From positions 62,001-126,000 of the forward strand of contig CAZWSX010000021.1 of the NCBI GenBank assembly GCA_964636985.1: a stretch of 64,000 nt of DNA, given 5' to 3'. The notes beneath the pieces are model-generated. The model was not told where the DNA came from, made no database searches, and saw nothing but the letters and a program-made list of their open reading frames with translations. The stretch is from CAZWSX01 sp964636985. GTDB lineage: Bacteria; Planctomycetota; Planctomycetia; Pirellulales; Pirellulaceae. Below, one piece after another: positions 43,686 through 52,075 of this stretch; the first letter of the stretch is position 1, and the number at the start of each line of letters is the position of its first letter. A program made the translations under genes and the position numbers.

Positions 43686-45311
43686 CTACTTTGTGACTCT
43701 CTGCCTTCGTACCCGCAACCGGGTCCATGCGTTGAGAAGCGTTTCGCTGTCAGTCTGGCCAATGCCGAGCGGCGCGAGTACCAACTTGTCTTGGTTGGCT
43801 AGAATCTCTTCCGGACAAGCGTCGGATTTTGTCGCCTTGTCTAAAGCACGAAGCGTGTCGTTCGCGTCGTGTTGGCTCATGGGTATCAGCACTTTCTCGA
43901 TCTCGGACGGCACAAGCTCTAGAACGCCGCCGCCGTAGTGCCGGCCTTCCAGCTCAGTCGTCAGCGCCGTCAAGCTGTTGACGAAGCCGGAGACGAGATT
44001 CTCGGCAGTGATCTTGGTGGCCTCGACTCGGTAGGCTGTGTCAGTGGTGAACGCCTTCATTCGGTTATGCACGAGCCGCGGGAAGTGGTGGGAGCGCTTG
44101 AGCATGGCGATGGGGGCCGAGTAGACCGAGGGTACGGTGTACCAAGGCGTGCGGATGCGGCACTTGTAGCGGTGGTGCAGCTGTTGAGCTTCGCCGCGGT
44201 CGATGTATTGCCGCGCACGTTCTGGGAGTGGCGACTCTTTGAACCAAAGAAAATTTGCCGGTAGACCCGCCCGCCGATTCTTTTCGTGCTGGGCCTCGTC
44301 GTAGATCACGCCGGCGACGTGGTCGCTGCGGCCGAACATCGGATAGGCGAATTCCTGCAGGCCGTATTCTTCGACAACTGCATCGGGCACCAGGAAGAAA
44401 TCGTTGGCGCCGGTGACGATTCCGACGTCGACAGTGGCCACCTCTTCAAAGGGAACGATGCTTTCATGCTGGCCGAGTTGCTCCAGGAGACGCCGTTCGT
44501 GTCGGGCAAGGAGCGAGAGCATCCATTTGCCGTTCAAAGTGGAACCCGAAAGGGTGTCGGCCGCGGTGAAGTACCGGCTTGCTTCACAGTTCAGTGCGGC
44601 GCGGTCTCGGATGGGAACGACGGCGATTTCGGCCTGGCCCTGTTGTGGTTCGACGGCTTTTTCGGCGAGTAACAACACCACGCCTTGCAGTGTTTCGCTG
44701 AACCAAATCTGGTCGGGGTCGAGAATGAGAATCTTGGAGCACTGGGCCAGCAGAAAATGTCGAAGCGACCTCGCGTGAATAACGTGAAGGAGCTCCGAAG
44801 GGACGACCATAGCGAGTCGCCCGCCGGGCCGCAGTTGGGCGATCGCCGAAATGATGAATGGAACCCAGGCGTTGGTATGCTTGGTGAACGGCAAGTTAAA
44901 GCGGCGAAAGATTTGTTCCGCCCGTGACTGCTGCTCTGGGTCGAGATACTGGTAGCGAATGAACGGCGGGTTGCCGAGGACGGCATCGAATTGAGGCGGC
45001 TGGTCGAACCTCGGCAGCGACCACGCCAGAAAGTCTTCGGCGAAGACGTTGACTTCGAAGCGGCGCTGGTCGCGAGCGCGGTTTCGCGAACGTTCCGCTT
45101 CGGCCGGCTCTAGTTCGCACGCGAGGACGTTTTTGACTTTCGCGTCGAGATGCGCCAGGGCCTCAATGAATGCGCCAGCGCCGCTGGATGGTTCGAGGAT
45201 CGTTTGCGGATTGCGTTCGAGAACCCACCGCGCGAGAAACACCGCAATGTCGAGCTGGGTGTAGTAGCCGCCGCGCAGTTTTTGCTCAGTCTGGGCGGCT
45301 TTGAAATTCAC
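43686..45311 (-). CDS. N6-adenine DNA methyltransferase (Eco57I/TaqI-like), solitary
   Basis: 541 aa, GTG start. Motif X is present near the N-terminus (LRGGYYTQLDIAVFLARW), motif I in ILEPSSGAGAFIEAL (38-52) and motif IV NPPF (114-117, LGNPPFIRYQYLD), so it transfers methyl from SAM to adenine N6. The C-terminal 250 residues probably form the target-recognition domain, as in type II gamma-class enzymes (LWFKESPLPERARQYIDRGE, VHNRMKAFTTDTAYRV). No nuclease domain is present, and no restriction endonuclease gene is adjacent. It may be an orphan regulatory enzyme or the remnant of a restriction system. Confidence 0.88.
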   Translation of the reverse strand: MNFKAAQTEQKLRGGYYTQLDIAVFLARWVLERNPQTILEPSSGAGAFIEALAHLDAKVKNVLACELEPAEAERSRNRARDQRRFEVNVFAEDFLAWSLPRFDQPPQFDAVLGNPPFIRYQYLDPEQQSRAEQIFRRFNLPFTKHTNAWVPFIISAIAQLRPGGRLAMVVPSELLHVIHARSLRHFLLAQCSKILILDPDQIWFSETLQGVVLLLAEKAVEPQQGQAEIAVVPIRDRAALNCEASRYFTAADTLSGSTLNGKWMLSLLARHERRLLEQLGQHESIVPFEEVATVDVGIVTGANDFFLVPDAVVEEYGLQEFAYPMFGRSDHVAGVIYDEAQHEKNRRAGLPANFLWFKESPLPERARQYIDRGEAQQLHHRYKCRIRTPWYTVPSVYSAPIAMLKRSHHFPRLVHNRMKAFTTDTAYRVEATKITAENLVSGFVNSLTALTTELEGRHYGGGVLELVPSEIEKVLIPMSQHDANDTLRALDKATKSDACPEEILANQDKLVLAPLGIGQTDSETLLNAWTRLRVRRQRVTK

Positions 45312-45387
45312 GTTCGCCCTTCCCTGGGATCACAGGCGCGAAGCAATGACATGCGTCAGTGCAGCACCTCTATCGTATCACCTCGTC

Positions 45388-46410
45388 TCATTCGTCGTGG
45401 CCATGATCGCCGTGGTCGTGACCGTGATCGTTGGGGGACGTCTTGGAAGGCGCCACGGTGCCACTTGGAGGATTGTGCTCGTGCAGGTGGCCTGGCTCGA
45501 GCAAGCCGATCACGTAAGCCAGCAAGACGCCGGCGGTGAGGGCCAGTGAGAGAGGACCGCGGTCGTGCGAGTGGAAGCTGATTTCGGGTAGCAGGTCGGC
45601 TAACGCGATGCACAGGAAGACCCCTGCCGAAAAGAGCAGCGCGGTTCCGACAATGATGGCCTCCATGTTTCCCGTTCCGCGGACGCCTACGAAGAAGAGG
45701 ATCGCACCCAAAGGGCACATCATCGAGAAGACGATGTTGGCAATCCAGCGCGAACGAGTATCCCATCCGCCGGCCGACATGGTGGTCGAGATTGCCATCG
45801 CGTCGACAGGCTTGTGGAGCAAGATGGCGAGGAAGACCGCCACGCTCTCGCCGATGCCGTTCACCGACGCGGCCCCCAAGGCCATCCCGTCGATGATGGT
45901 GTGGAGGGCGAGGCCAATCGCCAGCCCTACCCAGCCCCAGCCGCGAATTGGTTCCTCGTGGTGGTGGTGACCATGATGGTGGTGATGATCGTGGTCGTGA
46001 TCATGACCGTGATCGCAGTCGGGGCCGTGTTGATGAGAGTCGTGCTTGTGGGGTGCTTCGTCGTGCAAGATGGGCCCGAGGCTCGAAGCCTGCTCTGGGT
46101 GTGCTGATCCAGCCGGCCCTTCTGGCTCGAATGTCACGTGCTGGTGGACGTGGAAGACGCGGATCATGAAGAAGGTGGCCAGCAATCCGCCTAGCAACCA
46201 CATGGCCGACCAATCGATCGATCCGCCTGAGAACTTGTGGCCGTGGGGCAACAGATGGAGCAAAGCGACGCCGAGCATCAGGCCGGCGACCAGGCTCAAC
46301 AGCATTTGCAGCCGCGTGTGATTGAGCTTGAGCCACTGCGGCGCCAGCCCGCCTGCGAGGGAGGCGGCGACAATGGCAGCGGAATAGACGAGGAGGCCGA
46401 CGAGAACCAT
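45388..46410 (-). CDS. ZIP-family metal transporter
   Basis: 340 aa with about eight membrane segments and a long His-rich loop (residues about 113-150, with DCDHGHDHDHDHHHHHGHHH and similar), typical for zinc/iron uptake proteins of the ZIP type. The metal-site helix has GLALHTIIDGMALGAAS followed by AILLHKPVDAMAISTTM, the paired H-x-x-x-D/H motifs of TM4 and TM5. The tail is again His-rich (DHGHDHGDHGHDE). The start is set by GGGGAGG before the ATG at 46408-46410. It sits alone; no Zur-type site is recognised. Confidence 0.93.
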   Translation of the reverse strand: MVLVGLLVYSAAIVAASLAGGLAPQWLKLNHTRLQMLLSLVAGLMLGVALLHLLPHGHKFSGGSIDWSAMWLLGGLLATFFMIRVFHVHQHVTFEPEGPAGSAHPEQASSLGPILHDEAPHKHDSHQHGPDCDHGHDHDHDHHHHHGHHHHEEPIRGWGWVGLAIGLALHTIIDGMALGAASVNGIGESVAVFLAILLHKPVDAMAISTTMSAGGWDTRSRWIANIVFSMMCPLGAILFFVGVRGTGNMEAIIVGTALLFSAGVFLCIALADLLPEISFHSHDRGPLSLALTAGVLLAYVIGLLEPGHLHEHNPPSGTVAPSKTSPNDHGHDHGDHGHDE

Positions 46411-46514
46411 GATTTCACCTCCCCTTTTTGCCTAACAATTGCAAATCGCACGCAACATCAAGATACGTCGCGCGGCCCTGTTATGCCCAGGGGGAGAGAG
46501 CGAGGAGCGGCCAA

Positions 46515-46808
46515 CTAATTTCCGGATTTAGGCCACATCACTCGCTGGAAAAAAACGAAAAGGGCCGCCGGGACGAGAACGGCAGGCAAAATGATCCACC
46601 AGGGGATCGCGAGCCACCCCATGACGGCGGCCGAAGCGAGCGTCGATACGAGTAGAAAGAGGTTCAATCGGCGGCGCTCGGCGTGCCCCAAACGTTGGCG
46701 TGCCAGGCGGGCTTGCAGGTCGTCCTCAAAGCGCTGGGAGAGGTTGGGGGCGTCGGCCGGTGTCAGCGACGTTTTCAGAAAGTCGTCGATCTTGGCAGGG
46801 TCAATCAT
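46515..46808 (-). CDS. small membrane protein, probable anti-sigma partner
   Basis: 97 aa from the ATG at 46806-46808, overlapping the sigma-factor stop by 8 bp. The first half is cytoplasmic and helical (DPAKIDDFLKTSL, LSQRFEDDLQARLARQRLGH) and the second half has two hydrophobic segments (LFLLVSTLASAAVMGWLAI and WWIILPAVLVPAALFVFF). No zinc motif of the ZAS type is seen. Its position directly after an ECF sigma gene suggests that it is the cognate anti-sigma factor; this is inference. Confidence 0.7.
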   Translation of the reverse strand: MIDPAKIDDFLKTSLTPADAPNLSQRFEDDLQARLARQRLGHAERRRLNLFLLVSTLASAAVMGWLAIPWWIILPAVLVPAALFVFFQRVMWPKSGN

Positions 46809-47373
46809 GGTCGATTCCCCTTTGCTTAAGGGAGCGCGCCAAGACGTTTCGCGCGCGATGCAGGTACGACTTGAGCGTGTTTTCCGGAACGCCGAGCATT
46901 TGAGCGCTTTCCGCCACCGACTCCCCCTGCCAATAGTGCAGGCGGAGCGCCGTTTGATAGACCACGGGGAGCTTGCCGATGCACTCTTCGACGACGGCGC
47001 GGCGCTGGGCATCGTCGAGCGAACGGGTGGGACAAACATCGTGCTGAACCAACTCTGCCAGAATGGCGGCGCTGCTTTGCGCGGGGCGAGACTTGGTGCG
47101 CACCTTCGCATTGATGGCAAGGTTGTACGCGATGCGATAGAGCCACGTGCTGAACTTCGCGTCGCCGCGGTAGCGATCGAGTGACAAATGGATCCGCACA
47201 AAGACTTCCTGCGCGACGTCTTCGGCTTCGGGCACGAAGGCTGGCCCCAGCATCGCCGCGGCCAAACGAAAGACCCGCTCCTGGTATTTTCTCACCAGGA
47301 CCTCAAATGCTCGCTCGTCTCCTTTTTGGCAGTACTGTTTGACCAGCACTTCATCGGATTCGAGTTCGTTCAC
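46801..47373 (-). CDS. ECF-type sigma-70 family factor
   Basis: 190 aa, GTG start overlapping the preceding stop (GTGA at 47370-47373). Region 2 is clear (AFEVLVRKYQERVFRLAAAM, EAEDVAQEVFVRIHLSLDRY, FSTWLYRIAYNLAINAKVR) and region 4 has CIGKLPVVYQTALRLHYWQG and LGVPENTLKSYLHRARNVLA, a helix-turn-helix for -35 binding. Regions 1 and 3 are missing, as in ECF factors. Flanked in the same operon by two membrane proteins, so its activity is probably held at the membrane. Target promoters are unknown. Confidence 0.93.
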   Translation of the reverse strand: MNELESDEVLVKQYCQKGDERAFEVLVRKYQERVFRLAAAMLGPAFVPEAEDVAQEVFVRIHLSLDRYRGDAKFSTWLYRIAYNLAINAKVRTKSRPAQSSAAILAELVQHDVCPTRSLDDAQRRAVVEECIGKLPVVYQTALRLHYWQGESVAESAQMLGVPENTLKSYLHRARNVLARSLKQRGIDHD

Positions 47374-47954
47374 TTGTGTGGATACTCGCTCTTTGTCGTC
47401 AGCGTGTAGGCGAGAACCAGGCCCACGCCAATCAAGGCGATCGGCAGCGGCATAATCCAGAAACGCTGGGCGTCGTCGACAAGCACCTTCGAGAGAGCGA
47501 CCATCGTTCCCACGCCAAACATGGCCAGCACGATCCCGATGATCAGCGGAATGTGCGGGTTCGGCGGCGAGTAGACCTCGGGCGGATCGAGGTCGGGAAG
47601 CGCCATATCGTTTGCCAGCGCGGTCATCCGCTCCTGATGAAGAATCGCCATCCGCTCTTGGCGAAACCGGTACTTCAAGTAGAAGTAGCCGAAAATCGCC
47701 CCCGCGATCGAGGCGACAATGATTGCGTCGCCAAGCGAATGCCGTTTGTCCGGCGCCGGAGGGATTTCTACTTTTTCGAATACCGGGGTCGGTTGAGATT
47801 TACCGGACAAAGCTGCTACGAGAGCCTCAGTGCGAGCGTTCGCCTGGCGTGCTTCGGAGTAGCCTTGCCAGGTACCCGCGCCCAGGCCGACGCAGAGCAT
47901 CGTGAGCACGATGACGGTTGCTTGCAAAGAGGTGCTTTGTTCGTTGTTCGCCAC
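47370..47954 (-). CDS. membrane protein upstream of an ECF sigma gene
   Basis: 194 aa, GTG start. One hydrophobic segment at about 12-32 (VIVLTMLCVGLGAGTWQGY), a Pro-rich linker, then about three segments (DAIIVASIAGAIFGYFYL, HIPLIIGIVLAMFGVGTMVA and LPIALIGVGLVLAYT) with a basic stretch YRFRQERMAILHQERMTALA between. The late part resembles the DUF6249-like membrane pattern. It is first in a three-gene overlapping operon with the sigma factor and the probable anti-sigma protein, so it may be a sensor of the system. Confidence 0.75.
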   Translation of the reverse strand: MANNEQSTSLQATVIVLTMLCVGLGAGTWQGYSEARQANARTEALVAALSGKSQPTPVFEKVEIPPAPDKRHSLGDAIIVASIAGAIFGYFYLKYRFRQERMAILHQERMTALANDMALPDLDPPEVYSPPNPHIPLIIGIVLAMFGVGTMVALSKVLVDDAQRFWIMPLPIALIGVGLVLAYTLTTKSEYPHK

Positions 47955-48422
47955 GTGACGGAACCCCTTAAGAAAAAGCGACTGTTACGACGCTTCGGTT
48001 GGAATTCTTTAGCTGCAAGTCTTAGCTGCGCCCCTTTAGACTGCAACCTTTAGACAAGGGGATTCGACGGCCGGTTGCAAGAATCCGAAAAGAAATTCGG
48101 CAGGAGAATGAGGGCCCGGAAAATGTAGCCACGTTCGCCAGAACGCGGAGAGTTGGCTCGGCCTGGCTCGTAACGCTTGGGTAATCGGGTTGGCGAACTC
48201 CACCTACCGCACTCTTGGCGACGTCGTCAGGCCCCGGGTTCAAAGTCAAGGACTTGTCCAAGGCCCAAAGGTGCCGACAGAAGAGCCCCTCGGTGAGGCA
48301 AGCTGGAACATGCACCATCGTTCCGACGTCAGAAATCAACAGTTCTCTTCGACGTTGTTTTAATGCGTTGCTAACCGCAGCAGCGATCCGGCCCAGAGTA
48401 CTGCGACAAACGCTTGTGCGCC
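47955..48422. other. intergenic region with R1-like arms
   Basis: It contains one R1 arm (GTAGCCACGTTCGCCAGAAC..., 48125-48148) and a degenerate partner (CCGCACTCTTGGCGAC, near 48207). A GGCCCAAAGGTGCCGACAG word matches one near 12599. A frame of about 100 codons on the minus strand covers the R1 arm and is not considered a gene. Confidence 0.55.
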
Positions 48423-48992
48423 CTACGGCTTCGTCTCGCGAGTCTTGTAATCGCCGCTGGCAAGCAGTTCTTTGGTCGAGTAATAGATGCCGTGCAAGAA
48501 GTCGTATTGGCGATTCTCAATGCGCTTCTTCACCGATGAAAAAGGAAAACTCATCACCTCAACCTTCGTGCTCCGAACCGCGTAGTTCGTCCCCAGGTCG
48601 TCGCTAACCGTCACCCACTCCATGCCGAAGTCGGCAACACATTTGTTTCCAAGATAGCCACCGATCAGATCGATGACTTCCTGATCGCTGTAAGGCGGCG
48701 CCTTATCCAACTGCCACGCGCGAAACGCAGTGTCGTAGTCTTTCAACCCCGGCTCTTTCACATTCGGCAAGTAGTGCGAAACAAACGCCGGGCCGCCCTG
48801 GTCCAGAGACTGGAGCTTCGCCAAGTCCTTCCCGTCGACAACGACGATGGTTTGCGGCGTGGGCTCTCTCTGAGTGTTGTGAGCGACCACTTCGCCTTCG
48901 GGCGTGTTGATGCGAATCTCACGCGACTTGTCGTTCATGCGGTCGCATCCAAGACAGAACAGCAAGAGGGCCGCGACAATCGTGCGATTCAT
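48423..48992 (-). CDS. lipoprotein of unknown function
   Basis: 189 aa from the ATG at 48990-48992, chosen because GAGGG precedes it and a lipoprotein signal follows at once (TIVAALLLFCLGCDR with the lipobox Cys at residue 16). The mature part is soluble and has alpha/beta character (TIVVVDGKDLAKLQSL, FVSHYLPNVKEPG, GTNYAVRSTKVEVMSFPF). No family is recognised. It would be held to a membrane on the periplasmic side. Single gene. Confidence 0.72.
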   Translation of the reverse strand: MNRTIVAALLLFCLGCDRMNDKSREIRINTPEGEVVAHNTQREPTPQTIVVVDGKDLAKLQSLDQGGPAFVSHYLPNVKEPGLKDYDTAFRAWQLDKAPPYSDQEVIDLIGGYLGNKCVADFGMEWVTVSDDLGTNYAVRSTKVEVMSFPFSSVKKRIENRQYDFLHGIYYSTKELLASGDYKTRETKP

Positions 48993-49344
48993 AGAGAGCC
49001 CTCGTTCGCCTGAAATCTGATTTCGAATGTGATTATCCGTGGTCCAAACCTCCGGCGGAAACAGGCATTTCAAAAAGAAGAGACCATAATTCCGGTGCAC
49101 TGGCTCGCCCGCCGCCGCGGCTTCCGTTGGACGCGGGATAACTGAGGCCCACCCGTTCCCCGCCGCACGAAATACCATTTATTCCGCCTGCGACGGGCAT
49201 CCACCGCCACCAATGCGTTTTCGCCCGGTTCTGCGGCAAAATTTGCCCCTTCGGCAGACCGGCAACTATACTTTTTGGTGGCGGGTCGTTTTTACGGCTT
49301 GCGCTGCCTATTTGACTACCTCCATCGCTGGCGCCGGTGACCAC
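48993..49344. other. intergenic region between divergent genes
   Basis: The region carries the promoters of the lipoprotein gene (minus) and the exported-protein gene (plus). The frame of the latter is open upstream to 49213, but without a credible start. No gene or repeat recognised. Confidence 0.5.
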
Positions 49345-50421
49345 ATGGTTCGTTTGGTATCGCTCTCGACCGCAATTGCGGCTGCCCTCATCGCGGCGCC
49401 CTTTTCGTCGACACTCCTGTCGTCGACAGCTCTGGCGCAAGAAGCCAAGCGGCCCGTCATGTCGCCCAAGGTCCTGACGGTCATTCCGCCCGACCTGCTC
49501 CCCGAAGAAACGGCCACCGGTCCCATCGCCACCAAAGAGATCACGGCCAACATCCCCAACCTGCAATACGTCCCCAACTTCGAAGAGAAGACCAACACCC
49601 TTTTCGAACGCTCCAAGCAGCATGTCTACCGCCGCACCATTTGGGGCTACGAGTTCTCGTTCAAGCCCCTCCGCATGGTCGACGTCGATATCCCGCAGGC
49701 CGAAGGCCGCATGAAACGGAAGCTGATTTGGTACATGGTCTACCGCATCCGCAACCTCGGCGGGCATCTCGCTCCCGCCGCCACCGATGCCCGGATCGAA
49801 AACGCCAAGCCCGAGGAAAACCCGAAATTTGCTCAGCGCTATCAAAAGGTCGACGTCAAAAAGGTCGACGACCTGAAAGACGTCTTCCCGCCGCCCGCCT
49901 TCTTCCCGTCGTTCGTGTTGCGCTGCAACCAGTTCGACTGGGACTCAGGCAAGGGAGAGGCCACGGAATACCTCGATAAGGTCATTCCGGCCGCTTTGCC
50001 GGTCATCGAAAAGCGCGAGCAGATCGAGCGCTTCACCGGCAAGCCCCTCTTCGACTCGGTCACCATCAGCGGCCAGAAGATCCCCCTCAGCACCGAAGAC
50101 GAAGACAACAGCGTCTGGGGCGTCGCGATGTGGGAAGACGTCGACCCGCGGGCCGACTTCATCTCGATCGCCGTCGGCGGCCTGACCAACGCCAACAAGT
50201 ACAAAGAATTCGCCGATCCCAAGGCCGGCGAGCCGGTCGGCAAGAACCGCGAGTACCTCAAGAAGAACCTGATTCTGCTCTTCTGGCGGCCCAGCGACAC
50301 CATCGCCCAGTCGGAAAAGGAAATTCGCTTCGGATTTCCGACCGATCCCGACGTCGAAGAGCGGGCCCTCAAAGTCTTCGGCCTCACGAGTCCGGTTGAC
50401 TACTACTGGGACTATCGCTAG
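49345..50421 (+). CDS. exported protein of unknown function
   Basis: 358 aa from the ATG at 49345, where a classical signal peptide begins (LVSLSTAIAAALIAAPFSS, cleavage near ALAQ-E). The mature protein has no recognised domain: it contains RRTIWGYEFSFKPLRMVDVD, KLIWYMVYRIRNLGGHLAPA, FFPSFVLRCNQFDWDSGKGE and ends with LTSPVDYYWDYR. Composition is rich in Lys and Pro. It is a single gene ended by the terminator at 50482-50520. Confidence 0.8.
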   Translation: MVRLVSLSTAIAAALIAAPFSSTLLSSTALAQEAKRPVMSPKVLTVIPPDLLPEETATGPIATKEITANIPNLQYVPNFEEKTNTLFERSKQHVYRRTIWGYEFSFKPLRMVDVDIPQAEGRMKRKLIWYMVYRIRNLGGHLAPAATDARIENAKPEENPKFAQRYQKVDVKKVDDLKDVFPPPAFFPSFVLRCNQFDWDSGKGEATEYLDKVIPAALPVIEKREQIERFTGKPLFDSVTISGQKIPLSTEDEDNSVWGVAMWEDVDPRADFISIAVGGLTNANKYKEFADPKAGEPVGKNREYLKKNLILLFWRPSDTIAQSEKEIRFGFPTDPDVEERALKVFGLTSPVDYYWDYR

Positions 50422-50481
50422 ATTCTAAGGTTCTCGCGATAGCAAAAGGCCTCGCGTCGCCCTAGGCGACAAGAAATTACG

Positions 50482-50520
50482 AGGGGTTCGGCCGCGAAGA
50501 CGCCGCCAAGCCCCTTTTTT
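50482..50520 (+). terminator. Rho-independent terminator after the exported-protein gene
   Basis: An imperfect stem AGGGGTTCGGC / GCCAAGCCCCT encloses CGCGAAGACGCC and is followed by a run of six T. It lies between the exported-protein gene and rpmA. Confidence 0.65.
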
Positions 50521-50584
50521 CGTTGACCCGTAAGTCATTTCGTCAGTGATTCATTTTGGAAAGTGAAGTTGGGAGTTTTTACTC

Positions 50585-50851
50585 ATGGCACATAAGAAGG
50601 GCCAAGGCTCGACGCGCAACGGTCGCGATTCCAACGGCCAACGCCGCGGCGTCAAGCGTTTCGACGGCCAAGAAGTCACCGCCGGCAGCATCCTGATCCG
50701 CCAGGTGGGCAACCGCTTCCACCCCGGCAAGAACGTCGGCCAAGGCAAAGATTACACGCTCTTCGCCCTCGTCCAAGGCAAAGTGAAGTTCGACCAAGAC
50801 GGCCGCCGGATCAATATCGTTCCGTCCCCCGCCGAAGCCGCCGCGAACTAG
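50585..50851 (+). CDS. rpmA: 50S ribosomal protein L27
   Basis: 88 aa, full length. It begins MAHKKGQGSTRNGRDSNGQR, the conserved N-terminal tail that reaches the peptidyl-transferase centre, without the cleavable extension found in Firmicutes. The GRRINIVPSP end is typical. The partner gene rplU (L21), usually directly upstream, is absent here; instead a terminator precedes rpmA, so it has its own promoter in the 64 bp between. A strong terminator follows. Confidence 0.97.
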   Translation: MAHKKGQGSTRNGRDSNGQRRGVKRFDGQEVTAGSILIRQVGNRFHPGKNVGQGKDYTLFALVQGKVKFDQDGRRINIVPSPAEAAAN

Positions 50852-50880
50852 CTCGCAGCCCGCCTGTCACTGACAATACA

Positions 50881-50919
50881 GGGAGCGTTTCCCCAACAGG
50901 AAACGCTCCCTTTTTATTT
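50881..50919 (+). terminator. strong Rho-independent terminator after rpmA
   Basis: A perfect 12-bp stem GGGAGCGTTTCC / GGAAACGCTCCC with loop CCAACA is followed by TTTTTATTT. It ends the rpmA transcript, so obg must start from its own promoter. Confidence 0.95.
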
Positions 50920-50954
50920 ACACCCGCGCCCAATATCCCCGAAGCCGCATCCCT

Positions 50955-51032
50955 GTAGCCGCGTTCGCCAGAACGCGGAAGGTTGACTCCGCTTCAACAT
51001 TCACCTCCTGCACTCTTGGCGAGTGCAGCTAC
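50955..51032. repeat. R1 double-hairpin repeat
   Basis: Left arm GTAGCCGCGTTCGCCAGAAC..., right arm CTGCACTCTTGGCGAGTGCA-GCTAC. It is the clearest complete copy: inverted ends GTAGC/GCTAC and two internal hairpins. Confidence 0.8.
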
Positions 51033-51040
51033 AAGTGTCC

Positions 51041-51075
51041 CCTCCCTGAAGCCTGTCGCCTGAAGCCCAGAGCCT
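51041..51075. repeat. R4 repeat upstream of obg
   Basis: CCCTGAAGCCTGTCGCCTGA-AGCCCAGAGCC ends four bases before the obg ATG and so occupies the ribosome-binding region. Confidence 0.65.
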
Positions 51076-51079
51076 CGCA

Positions 51080-52075
51080 ATGTTTGTCGATCGCGTCCAA
51101 ATCGTAGTTCACGCCGGCGACGGCGGCAGTGGATGCGTCAGCTTCCGTCGGGAGAAGTATGTTCCCAAAGGGGGCCCCGACGGCGGCGACGGCGGCAGCG
51201 GCGGCAGCGTGATCCTCCACGCCAGCTCCAAGGTGAACAACCTCGCGGCCCTCTCGCACCAAAAGTTCTGGCGCGCCGAGGCAGGCAACGCCGGATCAGG
51301 CTCCAACCGCGCCGGTCGTGGCGCCGAGGACATGATCATCCATGTTCCAACTGGAACGGTCGTTTACGACGCCTCCGCCGGCTTCGTCCTCAAAGACCTC
51401 ACGCAAGAAGGCGAAGAAGTTGTCGTCGCCCGCGGCGGTGATGGCGGCAAAGGGAACGCCCGCTTCAAGACAGCGCAAAACCGCGCCCCCCGCGAGTCGA
51501 CCCCCGGCGGCCGCGGCGAACGGCGCGAGATCATCCTCGAACTCAAAGTCATCGCCGACGTCGGGCTGATCGGCAAACCCAACGCCGGCAAGAGCACGCT
51601 ACTAAGCGTCCTCACGCGAGCCCGCCCCGAGATCGCCGACTATCCCTTCACGACCAAGTATCCCAATCTCGGCATCGTGAACATGGACCTCGATCGTCAG
51701 TTCGTGATGGCCGATATCCCCGGCCTTATCGAAGGCGCCCACGCCGGCGTCGGCTTGGGGCACGAGTTCCTCCGCCACATCGAACGCGCAGGCATCCTGG
51801 TCCACCTGGTGGAACCGCTCCCCACCGACGGCACCGACCCGCTGCAAAACTACGCGACGATCCGCGACGAACTCACGCAGTACGATGCCGCCCTCGGCCA
51901 GCGCAAAGAAATCATCTGCGTCAGCAAAGCCGAACTCCCCGAAGCCGAAGAACTCGCCCAGGCCCTGGCCAAACAAACCGGCCACGAGGTCCTCCTGATC
52001 TCCGCCGTCACCGGCCAAAACCTCAGCAAGCTAACCAGCCTGATCTGGAACGCGCTCCATCCAGCCGCCGAGTAG
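51080..52075 (+). CDS. obg: GTPase Obg/CgtA
   Basis: 331 aa. A ribosome-associated GTPase for 50S maturation and stringent control. The Gly-rich Obg fold fills residues 1-158 (GDGGSGCVSFRREKYVPKGG, NRAGRGAEDMIIHVPTGT), the G domain follows with G1 GKPNAGKST (about 165), G3 DIPGLIEGAHAGVGLGHEFL and SKAELPEAEEL as G4. It lacks the C-terminal OCT domain, as in many phyla. Near rpmA, the usual neighbour; separated from it by a terminator and two repeats. Confidence 0.97.
   Translation: MFVDRVQIVVHAGDGGSGCVSFRREKYVPKGGPDGGDGGSGGSVILHASSKVNNLAALSHQKFWRAEAGNAGSGSNRAGRGAEDMIIHVPTGTVVYDASAGFVLKDLTQEGEEVVVARGGDGGKGNARFKTAQNRAPRESTPGGRGERREIILELKVIADVGLIGKPNAGKSTLLSVLTRARPEIADYPFTTKYPNLGIVNMDLDRQFVMADIPGLIEGAHAGVGLGHEFLRHIERAGILVHLVEPLPTDGTDPLQNYATIRDELTQYDAALGQRKEIICVSKAELPEAEELAQALAKQTGHEVLLISAVTGQNLSKLTSLIWNALHPAAE

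Noticed and set aside
48022..48339. 105-codon frame on the minus strand
   Set aside because: It includes an R1 arm and has no ribosome site or family similarity.
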